Assembly: GCF_018785315.1 (NCBI RefSeq)
Contig: NZ_WQPN01000029.1
Coordinates: 1 to 53,105 of the forward strand
DNA: 53,105 nucleotides
DNA from: Clostridium sp. MCC353
Lineage (GTDB): Bacteria > Bacillota > Clostridia > Lachnospirales > Lachnospiraceae
Reading direction: 5' to 3'
The position numbers and the translations under genes were made by a program. Positions 33,591-45,540 of this stretch are shown here, piece after piece; position 1 is the stretch's first letter; every line of letters starts with the position of its first letter. The notes beneath the pieces were generated by a model, which saw only the letters and a list, made by a program, of their open reading frames with translations, was not told the DNA's origin and did no database searches.

Positions 33591-34547
33591 TCATTGGTTA
33601 ATTGTCTCTACATAATGGCAGGCAGCCATATGTCCTTTTGTAATTTCCTGAAAACCGGGGTTTTCATGGAAGCATTTCTCCCGGGCATAAATACATCTTG
33701 CGGCAAAACGGCAGCCCGGTTTGGGATCGATGGGTGAAGTGATCTCCCCCTTCAGCAGGATGCGCTCTTTTTTCACATCGATATCCGGCACCGGCACCGC
33801 AGACAAAAGCGCCTTGGTATAGGGGTGAAGGGGATGCTGAAACAGCTCTTTGGACTGGCAGTATTCCACCATCTGCCCCAGATACATGACCATAATTTCA
33901 TGTGAAATGTACCGCACAACCGACAGATCATGGGTGATAAAGATGTAGGTCAGATCCATCTGCTCCTGAAGATCCTGCATCAGGTTCAGGATCTGGGCCT
34001 GGATGGAGACGTCCAGAGCCGAAACCGGCTCGTCACAGACGATGAGTTTAGGGGAAAGCACCAGAGCCCTGGCAATACCAACCCTCTGCCTGCGCCCTCC
34101 ATCCAGTTCATGGGGATATGCGTCCTTGATCCGCCTTGCAATCCCCACCGTATCCATTATTTCATAAACCCGTTTTTCGATCTCCGCTTTGGTACCGTAT
34201 TTGAATATGATAAGCGGCTCTGCAATCGTCTGAAATACAGTCATACGGGGATCGATGGAGGACATGGGGTCCTGGAAGATCATCTGCATTTCCGAACACA
34301 GCTCATATCTTCTTTTAGACGGAATATCGGAAATATCCTGTCCGTTATAATAGATCTTTCCGGCCGTGTGATCCAAAAGATGGAGAATCACCCTTCCTAC
34401 CGTGGATTTCCCGCATCCGCTTTCCCCTACAATGCCCAGGGTCCGCTTCCGTCCGATGGAAAAGGATATGTCGTCCACCGCATGAAGCCTGCCGCCGGGA
34501 GTATCAAAATACTTTTTTAAATGTTTCACTTCTAAAATTGTATCCAT
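33591..34547 (-). CDS. Dpp/Opp-type ABC importer ATPase (DppF-like)
   Basis: The 318-residue ATPase has Walker A GESGCGKST (about 40-48), a signature that reads LDGGRRQR instead of LSGGQ, Walker B LIVCDEPVSALD, and the C-terminal oligopeptide-transporter domain with the Cys cluster CRFAARCIYAREKCFHE (about 275-291), which in relatives can hold an Fe-S cluster. The changed signature is unusual and may lower its ATPase activity. SD AGGAGG precedes ATG 34547. It pairs with the DppD-like ATPase 9 bases upstream. Confidence 0.91.
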   Translation of the reverse strand: MDTILEVKHLKKYFDTPGGRLHAVDDISFSIGRKRTLGIVGESGCGKSTVGRVILHLLDHTAGKIYYNGQDISDIPSKRRYELCSEMQMIFQDPMSSIDPRMTVFQTIAEPLIIFKYGTKAEIEKRVYEIMDTVGIARRIKDAYPHELDGGRRQRVGIARALVLSPKLIVCDEPVSALDVSIQAQILNLMQDLQEQMDLTYIFITHDLSVVRYISHEIMVMYLGQMVEYCQSKELFQHPLHPYTKALLSAVPVPDIDVKKERILLKGEITSPIDPKPGCRFAARCIYAREKCFHENPGFQEITKGHMAACHYVETINQ

Positions 34548-34556
34548 AGCAGCCTC

Positions 34557-35546
34557 CTATTTTGCCGCCGGCGGGGCCGGGGTTTTATGACATCTCACCA
34601 AATGCCCCGAACCGATGTCCAAAAGCTTAGGCCTGGCATCTTTGCATCCCTGGTCCGCATAGGGGCAGCGGGGATGGAAACAGCACCCGGAAGGCAGATT
34701 GGACGGGTCGGGCATCATGCCCTTTATCGGCTTCAGCCTTGTCTCTTCTCCGGTTAAACTGGGCAGCGATTCAAACAGGCCGATGGTGTAGGGGTGGGCG
34801 GTTTCTTTATAAATCTGCCTGGCCGTACCGTATTCCACGATTTCTCCTGCATAGACCACTGCAATCTTATCGCACATTTCGGCCACCACTCCCAGATCGT
34901 GAGTGATTAAAATCATGGAGGTCTTTAAGTCATTTTTCAGCTTGTTCATGAGATCCAGAATCTGGGCCTGGATGGTCACATCCAGGGCCGTTGTGGGCTC
35001 ATCGGCGATTAAGAGTTCGGGTGAGCAGGCCAATGCGATGGCTATAACGATTCTCTGCTTCATACCCCCGGAAAACTGGTGGGGGTAATCTTTGAGGCGG
35101 CCCGCCGGAATTCCCACCATCTCCAGCATCTCTCCCGCCTTTTTCTCCAGTTCCCCCCTGCTCTTTAAACCGGAATGCAGCTTGAGCACTTCCATAATCT
35201 GGGCTCCTGCCGTATCGATGGGGTTCAATGCGGTCATGGGATCCTGGAAGATCATGGATATCTTATTGCCCCTGTATTTTTTCATCTTGTTAAGAGGCAT
35301 TTTCAACAGGTCTTCCCCCTTAAATTCAATGCTTCCGCTTATGATCTTTCCGGGCGGATCGCTGACTAAACGCATGATTCCCCGGGCAATGGTTGTTTTT
35401 CCCGCTCCTGTCTCCCCCACCAGCCCCAGGGTTTCCCCGGCAACCAGATCAAAGCTGACGCCGTTGACGGCCCGGCAGGTTCCCATGTTCCGCGTTATGT
35501 AATGTATGTGAAGATCCTTTACACTGAGCACTTTTTCATTATCCAT
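34557..35546 (-). CDS. Dpp/Opp-type ABC importer ATPase (DppD-like)
   Basis: The 329-residue ATPase has Walker [10 protein letters not shown] (about 41-49), signature FSGGMKQR, Walker [13 protein letters not shown], and the C-terminal Cys motif [14 protein letters not shown] (about 291-304). It is the partner of the DppF-like protein and, with its normal signature, probably the main active subunit. SD GGGAGGAAGG precedes ATG 35546. Confidence 0.92.
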   Translation of the reverse strand: MDNEKVLSVKDLHIHYITRNMGTCRAVNGVSFDLVAGETLGLVGETGAGKTTIARGIMRLVSDPPGKIISGSIEFKGEDLLKMPLNKMKKYRGNKISMIFQDPMTALNPIDTAGAQIMEVLKLHSGLKSRGELEKKAGEMLEMVGIPAGRLKDYPHQFSGGMKQRIVIAIALACSPELLIADEPTTALDVTIQAQILDLMNKLKNDLKTSMILITHDLGVVAEMCDKIAVVYAGEIVEYGTARQIYKETAHPYTIGLFESLPSLTGEETRLKPIKGMMPDPSNLPSGCCFHPRCPYADQGCKDARPKLLDIGSGHLVRCHKTPAPPAAK

Positions 35547-35560
35547 TGAACCTTCCTCCC

Positions 35561-36451
35561 TTATTGTTTCAGCCGCGGATCCAGAGCATCACGCAGCGCG
35601 TCTCCCAGCACATTTAAACAGATGACGCTGAGAACAATGGCCAGGCCGGGATACGTGACCAGCCATGCGCATTTTGTGATATATGATCTGCCTGTGGAGA
35701 GCATGGTGCCCCATTCCGGGGTGGGCGGCTGGACGCCCAGTCCCAAAAAGCTTAAACTGGCTACAGATATGATGGAATTTGCCACGCCCAGCGTGGCCTG
35801 GACGATAATGATGGCCAGCACATTGGGCAGGATATGCCTGATGATGAGCCTGAGAGGCCTGGCTCCAATCGCCCTTGAGGCTTCAATATATTCATTCTGT
35901 TTGACGGCCAGGATAGGCGCCCGGACCACCCTGGTAAAACTGGGGACTGCCGAGATTGCGATTGCAAAAACCGTATTGCGAAGGCCTGCTCCCAGGCTGG
36001 TGGCCAGAACAATGGCCATGAGAAGGGAAGGAATGGCCATGAATATGTCCATAATCCTCATAATCACATTGTCAACTCTCCCCCCGTAATATCCGGCCAG
36101 GGAGCCTAATACCACTCCGGCCGCGGTGGAGAGGATCGTAGCCATTATGGCCACCAGAAGGGAAATCCTTCCCCCATATAAAACCCTGGAAAAGATATCT
36201 CTTCCATAGTTGTCCGTACCGAACCAGTATTTTAAGCTGGGCGGCTGAAGGGCGTCTGATATCTGCTGTTCATCAATGCCGTAAGGGGCCACAAAATCGG
36301 CAAACACCGCAGCGAGAATAATTATCAGCAGCACGATCAGGCATACAACTGCCAGCCGGTTCCTGGAAAACTGGTATGCGGCGTCCCCCAGCCGGCTGTG
36401 GCTGCCGCCACTTTGCCCTTTTTCCCTGCTGTCCATTCTGATTTTCATCAC
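35561..36451 (-). CDS. Dpp/Opp-type ABC importer permease (DppC-like)
   Basis: The 296-residue permease has the OppC N-terminal helix (FSRNRLAVVCLIVLLIIILAAVF), the YGRDIFSRVLYGGRISL segment (about 77-93), five further helices, and the EAA loop EASRAIGARPLRLIIRHILPN (about 185-205). The start may be GTG 36451 or the adjacent ATG 36448; both overlap the stop codon of the upstream permease (GTGATG). It forms the pore with the DppB-like protein. Confidence 0.92.
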   Translation of the reverse strand: MMKIRMDSREKGQSGGSHSRLGDAAYQFSRNRLAVVCLIVLLIIILAAVFADFVAPYGIDEQQISDALQPPSLKYWFGTDNYGRDIFSRVLYGGRISLLVAIMATILSTAAGVVLGSLAGYYGGRVDNVIMRIMDIFMAIPSLLMAIVLATSLGAGLRNTVFAIAISAVPSFTRVVRAPILAVKQNEYIEASRAIGARPLRLIIRHILPNVLAIIIVQATLGVANSIISVASLSFLGLGVQPPTPEWGTMLSTGRSYITKCAWLVTYPGLAIVLSVICLNVLGDALRDALDPRLKQ

Positions 36452-37434
36452 ACAGCCACCCCTTTCTCTTCAGAATGTTTCTCTTCCTCTCTCCGTTTCA
36501 GCCTTTTCCGCCCCTGCATTTTAATCCTGGGATCGATCAATGAATAGAGAATATCCACGATCAGGTTGATGACGCTGAAGGAAAATGCCACCAAAAGCAC
36601 CGCTCCCTGCACAACGGGATAATCTCTGGAGTTGATGGAATCGATCATCAGCTTTCCAATTCCCGGTATGGAAAAAATCTGTTCCGTGACAATGGCGCCG
36701 CCCAGCATGATCCCGAAGGAAATTCCAATCACCGTGAAAATAGGCAGCAGAGCATTGCGGAGCACATGATGGAGAATGACCGTCAGCTCGTTCTGCCCTT
36801 TGGCCCTGGCGGTGACCACATAATCCTGCCGGATGCACTCCAACATGGAAGAACGGGTGGTTCTCAGTAAGCTGGCGGCGTTGGAAAAGCCGACGGTCAT
36901 GGCCGGCAGAATCCAGTATTTCCACCCATAGAACCCGGATGCGGGCAGCCAGTGAAGGTTTGCGGAGAAAATGATGATCAGCACCATGCCCAGCCAGAAG
37001 TTAGGCATGGATACCGCAACCAGGCCGATGGTCACGGCGATGTTATCTATCCACGTATACTGCTTCACCGCTGAAATGATCCCGATGGGAAGCCCCATGA
37101 GAATCATCATGACCAGACATGCGCTGGCCATTTTCAGCGTGGTGGGATACCGTTCAAAAATCAGCTCCACCACAGGCCTGTTGGATTTAAAGGAATCTCC
37201 AAAATCCCCTTTTGTAACGATATTTTTAATATAGCGGACATACTGGGTAATAAAAGGATCGTTAAGCCCCAGTTCCTCCCTCTTTTCTTCAATCGCCTCC
37301 ACCGGAGCGTCATCCCCCAGCATAATTCTGGCCGGATCCCCTGGGGCAAAATGAAGCAGGCTGAAAACCAGGAACGATACGCCGATCAGGACGGGTATCA
37401 TCATTACGATCCGTTTCATGATATAATTTATCAC
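36448..37434 (-). CDS. Dpp/Opp-type ABC importer permease (DppB-like)
   Basis: The 328-residue permease starts in the family style (INYIMKRIVMMIPVLIGVSFLVFSLLHFAPGDPARIMLG) and has six helices with the EAA loop (DYVVTARAKGQNELTVILHHVLRNALLP, about 205-232). The tail is unusually basic and charged (KRLKRREEEKHSEEK). The start is a GTG at 37434, seven bases after GGAGGG; ATG 37419 would be 22 bases from the SD. It is the first gene of the importer-esterase operon and divergent from lysR. Confidence 0.92.
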   Translation of the reverse strand: MINYIMKRIVMMIPVLIGVSFLVFSLLHFAPGDPARIMLGDDAPVEAIEEKREELGLNDPFITQYVRYIKNIVTKGDFGDSFKSNRPVVELIFERYPTTLKMASACLVMMILMGLPIGIISAVKQYTWIDNIAVTIGLVAVSMPNFWLGMVLIIIFSANLHWLPASGFYGWKYWILPAMTVGFSNAASLLRTTRSSMLECIRQDYVVTARAKGQNELTVILHHVLRNALLPIFTVIGISFGIMLGGAIVTEQIFSIPGIGKLMIDSINSRDYPVVQGAVLLVAFSFSVINLIVDILYSLIDPRIKMQGRKRLKRREEEKHSEEKGVAV

Positions 37435-37567
37435 TTGTAATCCCTCCCTCTATGTATTTTTACACGTTATAACCTCTCCCCACCTTTCCTGACCTTCTAT
37501 TTAATTCTTATTCTAAATTCTGATTCCTCCTTTTTTATTGGCAAAAAATTCCAGGTATATTCCCGTC

Positions 37568-37658
37568 TTGTTTTGCCATTCTCCTTTTGTTATAATGAAA
37601 CTGCCTGTAAATTGTAGCTAAACTATAGCATTGCAAATTATTAAGTGTCAAATTACAC
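37568..37658 (+). promoter_or_regulatory. lysR promoter and candidate LysR binding site
   Basis: TTGTTT (37568-37573) and TATAAT (37591-37596) are 17 bases apart and point to lysR. Further on, GTGT-CAAATT-ACAC (37645-37658) is an inverted repeat of the LysR-box kind. The remaining parts of the 294-base gap 37435-37728 are AT-rich with no convincing -35/-10 pair for the importer operon. Confidence 0.5.
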
Positions 37659-37728
37659 AAATTCATAGACATAATAACCATTTTTCATAATTATTGTGTC
37701 ATTTTCATTTATCATAGGGGATTAAAAC

Positions 37729-38673
37729 ATGGATTTTAAAGAATTGAATTATGTTGTAGCTCTTGCAAGATACCAAAACTATACGGACGCTGCGAAAAGC
37801 CTTTTTATCACACAGCCTGCACTGACCAAATCCATAAAAAAACTGGAGTGCGAATTGGACGAGCCGCTTTTTGTCCGGAATAAGAATTCTACAATTCCTA
37901 CAGATTTCGGTTTAAAATATGTTCAATATGCACAAAGCATTTTGAGCTTAAAAGCTGCCATGGACAGGGAACTTCAGATGCTCCATGACAGGAAATATCC
38001 GGTGCTCAGGGTAGGAATCACACCGGTATCCGGCCGCTTCCTGTTATCCCAAACCGCCATCGCCTATCAGAAAAAGCACCCCAATGTGCAGTTAAGCTTT
38101 ACGGAGGGAATAACGCTTTCTTTATATGACATGGTGGAAAAGGGGGATTTAGATCTTGCCATATGCGTATCCCCCGGCTCTCCGCCTTATCCGGCACGGC
38201 CAAACCTGCAGACAAAAGACGTCCAGGACACGGAAATTGTGCTGGCCGTTCCGCCAAACCACCCATTGACCGCCATGGCCACCATCAAACCGGAATTCAG
38301 ATATCCCTGGATTCCCTTAGAATGGGCCAGGAATGAAAAATTTCTCCTGCAGCCGGAAGACCAGTTCACCACAATGGCTGCAAGGCACCTGTTCAAACAA
38401 CTGAATTTCCAGCCCGCTTCCATCAACAATCTGACTAACGTGCATTCTGCCATCGATTTGGTCTGCGCAGGCTGCGGCGTCGCTATCGTCACCAACATGC
38501 ATCTGGCTATTTTGGAGCAGAAGGTTAAGCTGACCGCCCTCTCCATCGGAAACCATCCGCTTTACAACAAGACGGCGGCCATTTACAGAAAAGGAACCAC
38601 TCTGCCGCCTTATGCTGTCGATTATATCGATTTGGTCCGTGAGGTTTACAGGGCTATTTTATTGAAGATTTAA
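37729..38673 (+). CDS. LysR-family transcriptional regulator
   Basis: The 314-residue LTTR has the N-terminal winged HTH (about 1-60; FKELNYVVALARYQNYTDAAKSLFITQPALTKSIKKLE) and a C-terminal LysR_substrate domain (about 92-300) with the usual VGIT and DLAICVSPG strands. It is divergent from the importer-esterase operon, which is the classic layout for an LTTR controlling that operon with an imported compound as inducer. It is convergent with the AraC gene and shares a terminator with it. Confidence 0.92.
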   Translation: MDFKELNYVVALARYQNYTDAAKSLFITQPALTKSIKKLECELDEPLFVRNKNSTIPTDFGLKYVQYAQSILSLKAAMDRELQMLHDRKYPVLRVGITPVSGRFLLSQTAIAYQKKHPNVQLSFTEGITLSLYDMVEKGDLDLAICVSPGSPPYPARPNLQTKDVQDTEIVLAVPPNHPLTAMATIKPEFRYPWIPLEWARNEKFLLQPEDQFTTMAARHLFKQLNFQPASINNLTNVHSAIDLVCAGCGVAIVTNMHLAILEQKVKLTALSIGNHPLYNKTAAIYRKGTTLPPYAVDYIDLVREVYRAILLKI

Positions 38674-38680
38674 AGGCTGT

Positions 38681-38761
38681 ATTGAATAAAAGGGACAAAC
38701 CGGAGCAGAGGGCATGTGATTGCGTGCCTTCCGCTTCGGTTTGTCCCTTTTATTCAATTTT
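38681..38761. terminator. Bidirectional terminator between lysR and araC-type gene
   Basis: ATTGAATAAAAGGGACAAACCG and the complementary right arm form a stem of more than 30 bases with a few mismatches, ending in ATTTTT on the plus strand and TTCAATAC on the minus strand. It separates the two convergent regulators. Confidence 0.85.
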
Positions 38762-38762
38762 T

Positions 38763-39743
38763 CTAATTAATTTTGTTATTTTCCCGGTACTCTTTCGGTG
38801 AAACACCATACCGTTCCCTGAAAATCCGGTGGAAATAGCTGGTATTGTCATACCCCACCGCCACGCTGATCTCCGCCACGGATATCTTCGTATTCAGCAG
38901 AAGAAATCCCGCCTGGTTCAGCCTCTTGATCTGTAACAGTTCTTTATAAGTCCTGCCGGTCAGCCTTTTAACCGCCCGGCTCAGCCAATAGATATCATAC
39001 CCCAGGATACCGGCCAGTTCCGTCAACTCCCCGTCCCGGTAATTTTCATCAATATAACGGAGCACTTTCAGCACCAGTTCCTGCTCATAGGCATCCTCAT
39101 TCTGGCTGATCTTATCAGTATAATGCATTAATTGGAGAAACAAGAGGCCCATGGTGATCTGGTTGATGCTTCTTTTATTGGGCTGGTTATTCATCAGCGT
39201 CCAGACCATATTTTCCATCAGATTCTGGACCGGAAGCACATCCGACACCTGGAAATGAAGATAGCTGGAATAACCGTTATCCCCCCTCAGACAGCCTACG
39301 AGAAACTCCCTCAGCAGATTCTCCTCTTCTCCCATCATCCGGAACGCGGTATCAAAAAATTCCGGCAGAATAATAAAATTAACCGCAATATCATCTTTAC
39401 CCGCAGGCAGGATTTCCTGTGTGGCATTCTGGTTTAAAAACAGGATCTCCCCTTCTTTTAATTCCACCCTTGTGCCGTCCACAATATGTACCGTGGTCCC
39501 CTGGCACATATAGATCACTTCCACATAGTTATGCTTATGTTTTGGGAAATACACAAAACGGGTATGAGGCCGTATTCTGATCAGCCTGCCGTGTTCCAGC
39601 ATTTTTTTGCTGTCCACAACCAGGTCCTTTTTTTCCGTATAACGGGTTTTGTCAATTTCAGTGCGGCCGTCTAAAATTTCCCGCTCTTCCTCTGTTATGA
39701 TGCTTAGCTGGTCTATGATATTCTGGTTCATTTTCATCCTCAT
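38763..39743 (-). CDS. AraC-family regulator with cupin-type sensor domain
   Basis: The protein of up to 326 residues has an N-terminal cupin/AraC-binding domain (about 60-150; HKHNYVEVIYMCQGTTVHIVDG) and a C-terminal double HTH (about 225-322) with GYDNTSYFHRIFRERYGVSPKEYR. The first ATG at 39743 has no SD, while ATG 39731 is six bases after GAGG and is the better start (322 residues). Such proteins usually respond to sugars; rhaBMAD on the same strand is a possible target, but this is only inferred. A palindrome (B2) lies just upstream. Confidence 0.88.
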   Translation of the reverse strand: MRMKMNQNIIDQLSIITEEEREILDGRTEIDKTRYTEKKDLVVDSKKMLEHGRLIRIRPHTRFVYFPKHKHNYVEVIYMCQGTTVHIVDGTRVELKEGEILFLNQNATQEILPAGKDDIAVNFIILPEFFDTAFRMMGEEENLLREFLVGCLRGDNGYSSYLHFQVSDVLPVQNLMENMVWTLMNNQPNKRSINQITMGLLFLQLMHYTDKISQNEDAYEQELVLKVLRYIDENYRDGELTELAGILGYDIYWLSRAVKRLTGRTYKELLQIKRLNQAGFLLLNTKISVAEISVAVGYDNTSYFHRIFRERYGVSPKEYRENNKIN

Positions 39744-39746
39744 TTT

Positions 39747-39811
39747 TTAACACTGGGCGTGACATTGGGCGTGAAGGCATTTTCAAAAATGCCTTCACGC
39801 TTTAGTGTTAA
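39747..39811. repeat. Nested palindrome B2 upstream of the AraC-type gene
   Basis: Outer arms TTAACACT (39747-39754) and AGTGTTAA (39804-39811) enclose a 32-base inner palindrome (39769-39800, GCGTGAAGGCATTTT-CA-complement). The inner core is that of B1 and B3. It lies four bases from the first ATG of the AraC gene and would be in its 5' leader. Confidence 0.75.
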
Positions 39812-39874
39812 TGCCCACGTCACCTATGTAAAAAAATCTTCTTTTTCCATTCAGCCTTTTTAACAGGCGCCCAG

Positions 39875-39927
39875 CCAGAAAGGCGGGAGCCCTGCGGCCA
39901 TCCGCCTCCGGGTTCCCGCCTTCCCGG
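39875..39927. repeat. Short GC-rich hairpin after dnaJ (S2), probable terminator
   Basis: AAGGCGGGAGCCC pairs with GGGTTCCCGCCTT, with an inner GCGG/CCGC stem. In the minus direction it is followed by TTTCT, so it may end the heat-shock operon. The left flank CCAGAAAGGCGGG resembles the arm ends of the long palindromes. Confidence 0.6.
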
Positions 39928-39954
39928 CGTTACCTATGCCTGCTCATAAGGCTT

Positions 39955-41112
39955 TTATTTAAAAAGCCCTTTCTTCTTCGTTTCCTTCGTCTCTGAAGCC
40001 CTTCCGTTCATCACATCGTCAAACTTCCTGAGCGCTTCCTTCTGCGCCTCTGTCAGCCGTTCAGGCACCTGGACAACCAGCGTCACGTAATGATCGCCTC
40101 TCTGGTTCCTGTTACGAAGGGACGGAACACCTTTGCCCTTGAGACGCACTTTCGTATCGGTCTGGGTTCCCGGACGCACCTCGTATTCCACCTGTCCGTC
40201 AACCGTCTTGATGCGGATGGTTCCGCCTAACGCCGCCGTCGCAAATGAAATCGGCACCGTGGAGAATATGCTGGTGTCCTTGCGGATGAATACAGGATGT
40301 TTGGAAACAACCGCTTCAACCAGCAGGTCGCCTCTCTCTCCGCCGTTGACGCCCGGCTCTCCCGCTCCGGAAAGGCGCACGCTCATGCCGTCGTCAATTC
40401 CGGCCGGAATATTGACCTTAAATTTCTTCTTTTTCGTAATATATCCGGTTCCCCGGCAGTCGGAACATTTCTCTTTGATGATTTTGCCTGTGCCTCCGCA
40501 GTCCGGGCAGGTCTGGACATTCTGCACCTGGCCAAATAAAGACTGCTGGGTGTACATGATCTTACCTTTGCCGTTGCACTTAGGGCAGGTTTCCGGTGAG
40601 GTCCCCGCCTTTGCCCCGGTTCCGTGACAGGAAGAACACTCTTCCTTAAAATTGATCTCTATCTCTTTTTCACAGCCAAAAATAGCCTCCTCAAACGTGA
40701 TGCGGATGCTTGTTCTCAGATTAGCGCCCTTCATAGGTCCGTTATAACGCGCGCTGCCGCGGCTGCTTCTGCCTCCGCCAAAGATATCTCCAAAAATATC
40801 TCCGAAAATATCTCCCATATCCGCGCCGTTAAAATCAAATCCGCCGAATCCGCCAAACCCACCGGCGCCGCCTGCGCCGCCGTCAAATGCTGCATGGCCG
40901 AACTGATCATACTGCCTACGTTTCTCCGGGTCGCTAAGTACACTATAGGCTTCAGAAGCCTCTTTAAATTTCTTTTCTGCTTCTGCATCGCCAGGATTGG
41001 TATCCGGATGGTATTTCTTTGCCAGCGCCCTATAGGCTTTTTTCAGGGCAGCATCATCCGCATTTCTGTCGACGCCAAGAACTTCATAGTAATCTCTTTT
41101 ATTCTCTGCCAT
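39955..41112 (-). CDS. dnaJ: Chaperone DnaJ
   Basis: The 385-residue type I Hsp40 has an N-terminal J domain with HPD (about 36-38, [10 protein letters not shown]), a Gly/Phe-rich linker (about 75-110), four CxxCxGxG zinc repeats ([32 protein letters not shown]; about 160-225) and the C-terminal substrate domains. It delivers clients to DnaK and stimulates its ATPase. It is the last gene of the hrcA operon. Confidence 0.97.
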   Translation of the reverse strand: MAENKRDYYEVLGVDRNADDAALKKAYRALAKKYHPDTNPGDAEAEKKFKEASEAYSVLSDPEKRRQYDQFGHAAFDGGAGGAGGFGGFGGFDFNGADMGDIFGDIFGDIFGGGRSSRGSARYNGPMKGANLRTSIRITFEEAIFGCEKEIEINFKEECSSCHGTGAKAGTSPETCPKCNGKGKIMYTQQSLFGQVQNVQTCPDCGGTGKIIKEKCSDCRGTGYITKKKKFKVNIPAGIDDGMSVRLSGAGEPGVNGGERGDLLVEAVVSKHPVFIRKDTSIFSTVPISFATAALGGTIRIKTVDGQVEYEVRPGTQTDTKVRLKGKGVPSLRNRNQRGDHYVTLVVQVPERLTEAQKEALRKFDDVMNGRASETKETKKKGLFK

Positions 41113-41134
41113 GTTAGTCTACCTTTCACACTAA

Positions 41135-41164
41135 GGAAAGTGCTGTACTGCTACAACACTTTCC
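41135..41164 (-). promoter_or_regulatory. Hairpin between dnaK and dnaJ
   Basis: GGAAAGTG and CACTTTCC with an inner TGTA/TACA form a stem without a T tract. It may be a processing site or partial attenuator that lowers dnaJ relative to dnaK. Confidence 0.45.
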
Positions 41165-41182
41165 TCATCTCATCTAAATATC

Positions 41183-43739
<2,557 letters not shown>

Positions 43740-43750
43740 TCACCTTTCAT

Positions 43751-44782
43751 CTATTCTTCTTTATGGAAGATTACATCCAGCTGAGTCATCAGCGTTCGCA
43801 AAGTTCCCAATACCTTTTCATAATCCATGCGCTTGGGACCGATAATTCCGATCGTTCCCCTAAGCCCCTTACCTAAATCATAATTGGCCGTCACAACGCT
43901 GCAGTCCTTCATGGTCTGAATCGGCGTCTCATCACCGATGTAAACCTGAATATCGGTTCCGTCATCTGCGGAGTTCACATCTGTTATCAGCTCCTGCAGA
44001 AGCTCCTTCTGTTCCAAAGTGCTGATTAACTGGCTGGCCTTTTGACCGTCGCTCAGTTCCGGGTATTTAAAAATATTGGTTGTGCCGCTGGTGTAGATCT
44101 GGAGATCCTCATCCGCTACAATCGCCGCGGCAATCTCATTGAGAACCAGATCAACCACTTCTCTGTGCAGACCTGCCTGTTCCTTCAGCCTTGTGATCAT
44201 CGCCAGGTTGATCTCTTCAACCGTCAGGCCGTTTAAATTGGTATTCAGCAGAATATTCAGATTCAGGACTTCTTCATCCGTCACCTCCACGCTGACCGGA
44301 ACAATAGTGTTCTTGATGATATTGCCTTCCACTACCACCACCACCAGAAGCTTTCTCAAATCAACTCTGGACAACTGGATAAACTTCAGCTTATTCTGAT
44401 GGTAATTGGGGCCGGTTATCATCGCAGCGTAGTTGGTGTCTTTCGCCAATATCTGAGCTAACTGTTTCAGTACCAGTTCCACACGGTCAACTCTCTGAAG
44501 CATCAGCTCCTTAAACTCCGCCACTTCATTTTCCTTTTCCGCCATGATCTGATCCACGTAGAAACGGTAGCCCTTGTCTGAAGGAATTCTTCCTGCGGAT
44601 GTATGAGGCTGGATGATATATCCCATCTCCTCCAAATCCGACATCTCATTACGGATGGTAGCCGAACTCCACTTCTGCTCGGTAAACTTGGATATGGTTC
44701 TGGATCCAACCGGCTCACCTGTGTCCAGATAATTTTTAATGATGGCTTTTAATATAATCACCTTACGGTCATCCAAATCCAT
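43751..44782 (-). CDS. hrcA: Heat-inducible repressor HrcA
   Basis: The 343-residue repressor has an N-terminal winged helix (about 1-75; TISKFTEQKWSSATIRNEMSDLEEMGYIIQPHTSAGRIPSDKGYR) and the HrcA dimer/inserted domain. It binds CIRCE and represses its own operon, with GroEL activity as the usual sensor. The start ATG 44782 follows GGGAGGCGGG; a longer frame to 44827 would run into the CIRCE operator and is rejected. Confidence 0.96.
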   Translation of the reverse strand: MDLDDRKVIILKAIIKNYLDTGEPVGSRTISKFTEQKWSSATIRNEMSDLEEMGYIIQPHTSAGRIPSDKGYRFYVDQIMAEKENEVAEFKELMLQRVDRVELVLKQLAQILAKDTNYAAMITGPNYHQNKLKFIQLSRVDLRKLLVVVVVEGNIIKNTIVPVSVEVTDEEVLNLNILLNTNLNGLTVEEINLAMITRLKEQAGLHREVVDLVLNEIAAAIVADEDLQIYTSGTTNIFKYPELSDGQKASQLISTLEQKELLQELITDVNSADDGTDIQVYIGDETPIQTMKDCSVVTANYDLGKGLRGTIGIIGPKRMDYEKVLGTLRTLMTQLDVIFHKEE

Positions 44783-44810
44783 ATCGTCCCGCCTCCCATC
44801 TTTTTTGTTA

Positions 44811-44837
44811 TTAGCACTCCCAACCATCGAGTGCTAA
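44811..44837. promoter_or_regulatory. CIRCE operator
   Basis: TTAGCACTC (44811-44819), nine bases, GAGTGCTAA (44829-44837): an exact CIRCE inverted repeat. It lies between the promoter and the hrcA SD, so HrcA autoregulates hrcA-grpE-dnaK-dnaJ. Confidence 0.97.
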
Positions 44838-44850
44838 CAACTATGTACTT

Positions 44851-44879
44851 AATATAATCCTTTCATATCCGTTTGTCAA
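44851..44879 (-). promoter_or_regulatory. hrcA operon promoter
   Basis: On the minus strand TTGACA (44874-44879) and TATATT (44851-44856) are separated by 17 bases, just upstream of CIRCE. Confidence 0.85.
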
Positions 44880-44968
44880 CACTTTTTTCAAAATTAAGTT
44901 TTTCTTTTTAAACGGCTCAATTTTTAACAAAATGTTCCGTACTTTTAAGCAGTTATTACGATCCTGTC

Positions 44969-44996
44969 TTGACATTTAACAATTATGTAATATAAT
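44969..44996 (+). promoter_or_regulatory. Promoter of the first 3D-domain gene
   Basis: TTGACA (44969-44974) and TATAAT (44991-44996) are 16 bases apart, about 43 bases before the start codon. Confidence 0.8.
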
Positions 44997-45039
44997 GGTA
45001 ATTGATCCACCATAACAATTTATTTGCGAGGTAAATCAT

Positions 45040-45531
45040 ATGATAAAAAATCTAATATACCGATTGAGAATGGCTGTGCTCGTCTGCCTGTTCGGCGCTT
45101 TATTTTCCATTACAGCTCTGGCGGCAAAAACAATTGACGTGACTGTAACAGACAACGCAGCAGCACAGGAAAATGAAACAGAGGAAATCGGCCCCGGTGT
45201 TCCGGCTGAAGAAAAGATTGAAGAGCCTGAATCCCCTAAAGCAGGTGATTCCCTTGGTCTTTTCACCACCAGCGGTTACTGTAACTGTGAAAAGTGTTCT
45301 AAAGGCCACAATCTCACCTATGCAGGAACGGTTCCCCAGGCACAACATACAATTTCAGCAGATTTAAACCTTCTCCCTTTAGGTACGAAAGTTGTGATTA
45401 ACGGTATCGTATATACAGTCGAAGACAAAGGCAGCGGCGTTAACGGCAATGAAATCGATATTTACTACGAGGATCATGACGACGCATGGGATCATGGATT
45501 ACAGACAGTAGAAGTATTTTTAGCGGAATGA
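45040..45531 (+). CDS. Secreted 3D-domain protein, 163 residues
   Basis: It has an Sec signal peptide (basic start, hydrophobic MAVLVCLFGALFSITALA, cut near ALAA) and an acidic linker (about 45-70), then a 3D domain (about 78-163). The three Asp residues that name the domain are in SADLNLLPLGTKV, VEDKGSG and NEIDIYY. Domain 3D resembles the catalytic fold of MltA/Rpf-like lytic transglycosylases and the spore-coat YabE/YocH group, so a role in cell-wall turnover is likely. A cysteine motif (YCNCEKCSKG) precedes it. SD GAGG precedes ATG 45040, and it ends in its own terminator. Confidence 0.85.
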   Translation: MIKNLIYRLRMAVLVCLFGALFSITALAAKTIDVTVTDNAAAQENETEEIGPGVPAEEKIEEPESPKAGDSLGLFTTSGYCNCEKCSKGHNLTYAGTVPQAQHTISADLNLLPLGTKVVINGIVYTVEDKGSGVNGNEIDIYYEDHDDAWDHGLQTVEVFLAE

Positions 45532-45540
45532 CAAAGGATA

